From UBA931 sp036825435 (GTDB lineage: Bacteria > Pseudomonadota > Gammaproteobacteria > Burkholderiales > Casimicrobiaceae), in the NCBI GenBank assembly GCA_036825435.1, contig DAISYG010000001.1, positions 1-64,000 on the forward strand: a DNA stretch of 64,000 bases, read 5' to 3'. Within the stretch, counting starts at the first letter, position 1; each line of letters starts with the position of its first letter. The position numbers and the translations under genes are program-made. Below are positions 60,820 through 64,000 of this stretch, in pieces. The notes below the pieces were generated by a model. That model saw only the letters and a program-made list of their open reading frames with translations. It searched no databases and was not told the DNA's origin.

Positions 60820-61140
60820 ATGATTGATGTTCTTCTCCCTCAAACTCCGGTCTGCTGGGAAACCTGCGGCAACTGCGCAGGTGAAATGATCGTCGGCGAA
60901 ATTTGCGTCAAGGTCGGCGACACTGTACGTCGCGACGATACCTTGATCGTGCTCGAAACTAATAAAGTGGCGCTCGACATTCCCGCACCGAGTGATGGCA
61001 TCGTCCGCGAAATTCTGGTACGGGAAGGCGCGACGATCCACGAAAACGATGTGATCATGCGCATTGAAGAAGCTACCGCCAAAAATAAGTTACGAGTCAA
61101 AACAAACAATAATAAAAACGTATTTCGTTTTCTTGAATAA
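60820..61140 (+). CDS. Stand-alone biotinyl/lipoyl-domain protein
   Basis: A 106-residue protein that is a single lipoyl-type beta barrel: MIDVLLPQTPVCWETC at the start, the hairpin with the attachment lysine in VLETNKVALDIPAPSDG (about 46-62), and VREILVREGATIHENDVIMR, then a short basic tail. It looks like the first domain of a 2-oxo-acid dehydrogenase E2, but no E1, E2 core or E3 is nearby. Two added cysteines (CWETCGNCAG) in the first loop are unusual. The start could be the GTG three bases earlier; no good ribosome-binding site. Confidence 0.75.
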   Translation: MIDVLLPQTPVCWETCGNCAGEMIVGEICVKVGDTVRRDDTLIVLETNKVALDIPAPSDGIVREILVREGATIHENDVIMRIEEATAKNKLRVKTNNNKNVFRFLE

Positions 61141-61304
61141 ACCGTTGTCGCGTGCTACCCTGTAGGCATTATCAATTGCTTCTGGTCCGTTGCGCCGGTA
61201 GTGGGTGCGCCGAACTATTGTTTGCCATGGATACCGTTCATCTTTTCTGTAAAATCAATGACTTTGTTCTTACAGCGGCCAAAAATCCGTTTGAAAAGAA
61301 AACG

Positions 61305-63693
61305 ATGCGTCCGACGATTGTTCGAGCTTGCGCTCTGCTGGGAATGTTGATGTGTGTGGGAGGGGCAAACCCTACTTATGCTCAAACTCAAGACATAATT
61401 TTTGACACAACAACTACTGCTTCTACTCCTATCACTGACGACAAGCGTATTGTCAAGCAAACTAATGGAGCCGTTCTGACCTTAACCGGGAACAATGACA
61501 ACACCTACACTGGTGGCACGCTGCTTGAAGGCGGCACAATTGTGCTCGGCAAGGATACTGCTTTAAGCACTACCGCTACCACTGGACTTGCTCCTCAAGG
61601 CTGGGTCACGGTCAGCGCCACAGACGGAACCATTGCCATCACGGAAGACCGCACCATCCAGAATCACTTCCAGCTTGGTGACACCCCGATTAGCCCAGCT
61701 CCCACGCTGACCTTTCAGATTCCCTCTGGCATCACTTTAACGATCACGGGCGTAACCAATGCAGAAAATCCTCCTCGCGGTAACGGCGGCGCAATCAATG
61801 TGCTTGTACCGAGTGCTAATGCAAACGACCCTCGCCTAAAATTTACGGGGGGCGGCAAATTGGTGATTCAGAATAATCGCGCGAGTGGAGACAGCGCCTA
61901 CGGTGGCGGTGTAAGCGCTTATTTTGGCGGCGCTAACGAACACGCCGTACTCGACTTTACCAACCTGACAAGCGTATTTTTTAGCGCCAATACCGCTGGC
62001 AAGGATAGCTCCGGTTACGGTGGCGGAGTTGCCGCTACCGCTGATTCTGGCGACGCGGTTATCAAATTGGGCAATAACGCAAGCTTCGACAAGAATATCG
62101 CGGCTAAGGATAGGCACGGGGGATGGTGGCGGTGTTTATGTTTACTCTTACACTGGCACTGCTTCCGTGGAGCTCGGGGAAAGGACGAGCTTTACCGACA
62201 ACGTCGCGAGCGAAAGAGGCACAGGTTACGGGGGTGGAATTTATGCCTCTTCTTTAGATGGAGGCTCCACTTCTGTGAAGTTGGGAAATGATGCGAACTT
62301 TGAAAACAATATCGCAAGCAAAGTTGACATAGGAAGCGGCGGCGGTATTTATGTCGATGCCTACGCTGATGGAAGCGATTCTTCTGCTTCCATAGAAGTC
62401 GGAAATAACGCAAATTTCACCGGCAACATCGCGGGGCAAAGCAATGCAGGGCAAGGAGGAGCCGTTTATCTTAGCGCCTCCGCTGATAATGCTGCTTCTT
62501 TTGCCACCATGAACTTGGGAGATAACGCAACGTTCACCGATAACATCGCCGGACAAGGTGACGATGGTTATGGCGGCGCAATTTACGCGGTTTCCCTTAA
62601 TAATATTGGTTCGGCCTCCGTGACCATAGGAAATTCTGCAACCTTCACCGGTAACGTTGCGAACGAAAATGGCACAGGCTACGGCGGTGCGATTTTCAGC
62701 GGAGGCCCCAACGGCGGCGTCACAATCAACGGCAGCAACAACCAGTTCCGCGACAACAAAGCTGGCACCTTGGGTGGTGCCGTGTATGCGACAGGCAACG
62801 CGACATTCATCGCTGATGGCGGCGATATGATTTTCGAAGGTAATACTGCTCATAGTATAGCCAACGCCATTTATATGAGCAATTCCGGTGACAGCAAAAC
62901 TTTGATTCTCGCCGCAAAAGCTGCCAGCAATATCATTTTCAACGATCCCATCACGAGCAATGACACTAATCAGAATCTTGATATCGCCATCAACAGCGAA
63001 AACGGCGGCACGAACGTGACTGACGGCACTGTCGCTTTTGACGGTGCTTATTGGCGTGACCCTGCGCAAGGCAAAACACCAAATAACGCCCCCGCATTTT
63101 TCACCAGCACCGTTTACGGCGATACCACTGTGTACGGCGGCAAAATGTCGTTGTATAACGGCGTGACATATGGTGCAGACAGCAGCACCGGCAGTTTCAC
63201 GCTCAACGATGCCGCAACGCTGGCAGTCAGCAACAATGGCTACACCAACACCGTACAGGCCGAAACCATTGCTCTTGCGCAAGACAGTGTTTTATCCTTT
63301 GATCTCGCCAACGCTGCTCCCGATGGAAGTCTTTCCTGTCTGACCTTGCGTGGAACAAATATTAGTCTTAAGGATACCGTTAGTAATGCGCTCACGTTTG
63401 CGATCAACCTTGATACTTGGCAAGACGGTACTTTTGTATTAGTCGAAGCCAACACGAACGACTTCACCGGTTTCGATCTCGACAACGCGCTGAACCGCAT
63501 GACCGGCGTCCCCGCTAACGTATCTCCCACGTTGGAACTCTGGGACAACGATAGTAAACTGGTTCTTACTTTTAAAGCACGCGCGGCGATCGGTGCGGCA
63601 ACCATTCCGACGTTGAACACCATCGCACTGCTGTTGCTTGCGTTGATGGTGATAGTGACGGGTTGGCGCTGCTACCGCCACCGTTTCTTTTGA
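61305..63693 (+). pseudogene. Frameshifted PMP-repeat surface protein with IPTL-CTERM-like tail
   Basis: Secreted surface protein split between two frames. Frame 1 starts MRPTIVRACALLGMLMCVGG (signal peptide ending PTYAQ). It has an autotransporter-associated strand repeat (LTGNNDNTYTGGTLLEGGTI), then Gly-Gly-Val/Ala-Tyr and Asn-Ile-Ala repeats, and leaves the reading at about 62117 (nonsense tail to 62291). The second frame carries on with DGGGVYVYSYTG and at least five further PMP-type repeats (FTGN, GYGGAIY). It ends IPTLNTIALLLLALMVIV plus WRCYRHR, an IPTL-CTERM-like sorting tail. Removing one G from the G5 run at 62118-62122 restores one 795-codon frame. Confidence 0.8.
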
Positions 63694-64000
63694 AAATCGA
63701 TGGCTTTTATGGGGTACCTCGTTCGCACGCCATGAAGTGAGCGAGGCGCAACCATCAAATGATCGATAATGTCGTTTCATCAGCGTATCGTTATTACTCA
63801 TGGTGACGTTGGTAGTAATCATCGAATATTTCCATTGCTGTACTTTTACATCATTTGATAGGCGTCGCGTGACAGATAGCGACTATATTCAATATCGAAA
63901 TATATTTCGACACCGCACAAATTGTCACATTAAATGACACCATAAAACAATTATTATTATTATCTTTTTAACATTACCATAAAGATAATTTTTTTGTTAC
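63694..64000. other. AT-rich region with nested palindromes at the window end
   Basis: No gene seen. It contains the perfect 16-base palindrome TCGAAATATATTTCGA (63895-63910), the interrupted palindrome TGTCACATTAAATGACA (63923-63939), and an inverted pair ATCAAATGAT / ATCATTTGAT (about 63754 and 63850). It looks like an operator-promoter region for a gene beyond the window, but this is inference. Confidence 0.45.

Noticed and set aside
62118..62122. Calling the G5 run a proven phase-variation tract
   Set aside because: Five Gs are short for high-rate slippage; an assembly error or ordinary decay fits as well, so it is kept only as a hypothesis.

Overview
The window reads as a chromosome segment of a betaproteobacterium, most likely Burkholderiales, of moderate GC. 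The evidence is gene order as much as gene content. It has a pilMNOPQ operon divergent from a class A penicillin-binding protein, the rsmI / lpoA-yraN-diaA-BON lipoprotein block, and an SAH riboswitch ahead of ahcY-holin-like-metF. It also has a very long FAD/Fe-S oxidoreductase of the DUF3683 type and a glyoxylate set aceB-aceA-aceK. No rRNA, tRNA, CRISPR array, prophage or complete insertion sequence was found. Nearly all genes are housekeeping; the accessory signals lie in gaps and at gene ends.

Layout. 0.4-8.6 kb: type IV pilus assembly (pilMNOPQ, minus) and PBP1A with a co-translated unknown protein (plus). 8.6-14.4 kb: hemB, a gap with a candidate small RNA and two tandem plus-strand terminators, then tusA, rfaE2, BON lipoprotein, diaA, yraN and lpoA (minus), and rsmI (plus). 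14.4-16.5 kb: the major pilin pilA with a sigma-54 promoter, a TfpX/TfpZ-type pilin accessory gene, and a 42-residue basic ORF. 16.5-19.5 kb: metK, tsaC/sua5 and rppH. 19.7-29.1 kb: an octaheme c-type nitrite reductase behind an FNR-type box, followed on the same strand by the complete ccmABCDEFGHI cytochrome c maturation operon. 29.3-32.2 kb: hslU without hslV, a family 2 glycosyltransferase, and an orphan YezG-type immunity gene lying between the glycosyltransferase and a copy of its 3' end. 32.5-37.3 kb: SAH riboswitch, ahcY, metF, ampG and a SMUG1-type uracil-DNA glycosylase. 37.4-47.3 kb: mscS, sirtuin, ftsY, rsmD, coaD, ferredoxin, LysE exporter, lpxH, two cyclophilins, purB and engB. 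47.4-49.7 kb: a tandem pair of unrecognised membrane proteins. 49.8-60.3 kb: a NapH-like Fe-S membrane protein, the long FAD/Fe-S oxidoreductase, a DUF488 protein and aceK/aceA/aceB. 60.8-63.7 kb: a stand-alone lipoyl-domain protein and a frameshifted repeat-rich surface protein with an IPTL-CTERM-like tail.

How the genes work together. The ccm operon would attach heme to the octaheme reductase beside it, and the FNR-type box suggests expression when oxygen is low. metK, ahcY and metF belong to one methionine/SAM cycle, with SAH sensed by the riboswitch. aceA and aceB run the glyoxylate bypass while AceK sets flux by phosphorylating isocitrate dehydrogenase. PilMNOPQ builds the envelope-spanning pilus machine whose fibre subunit is encoded about 10 kb away.

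The most distinctive non-coding signal is a family of roughly 150-bp imperfect palindromes with TA-flanked ends. It has four long copies, each lying on or directly against the stop codon of a gene (metK, ccmI, coaD, purB). A second, degenerate repeat family (units like CTGATNCCTG) also abuts stop codons (ftsY, the NapH-like gene).
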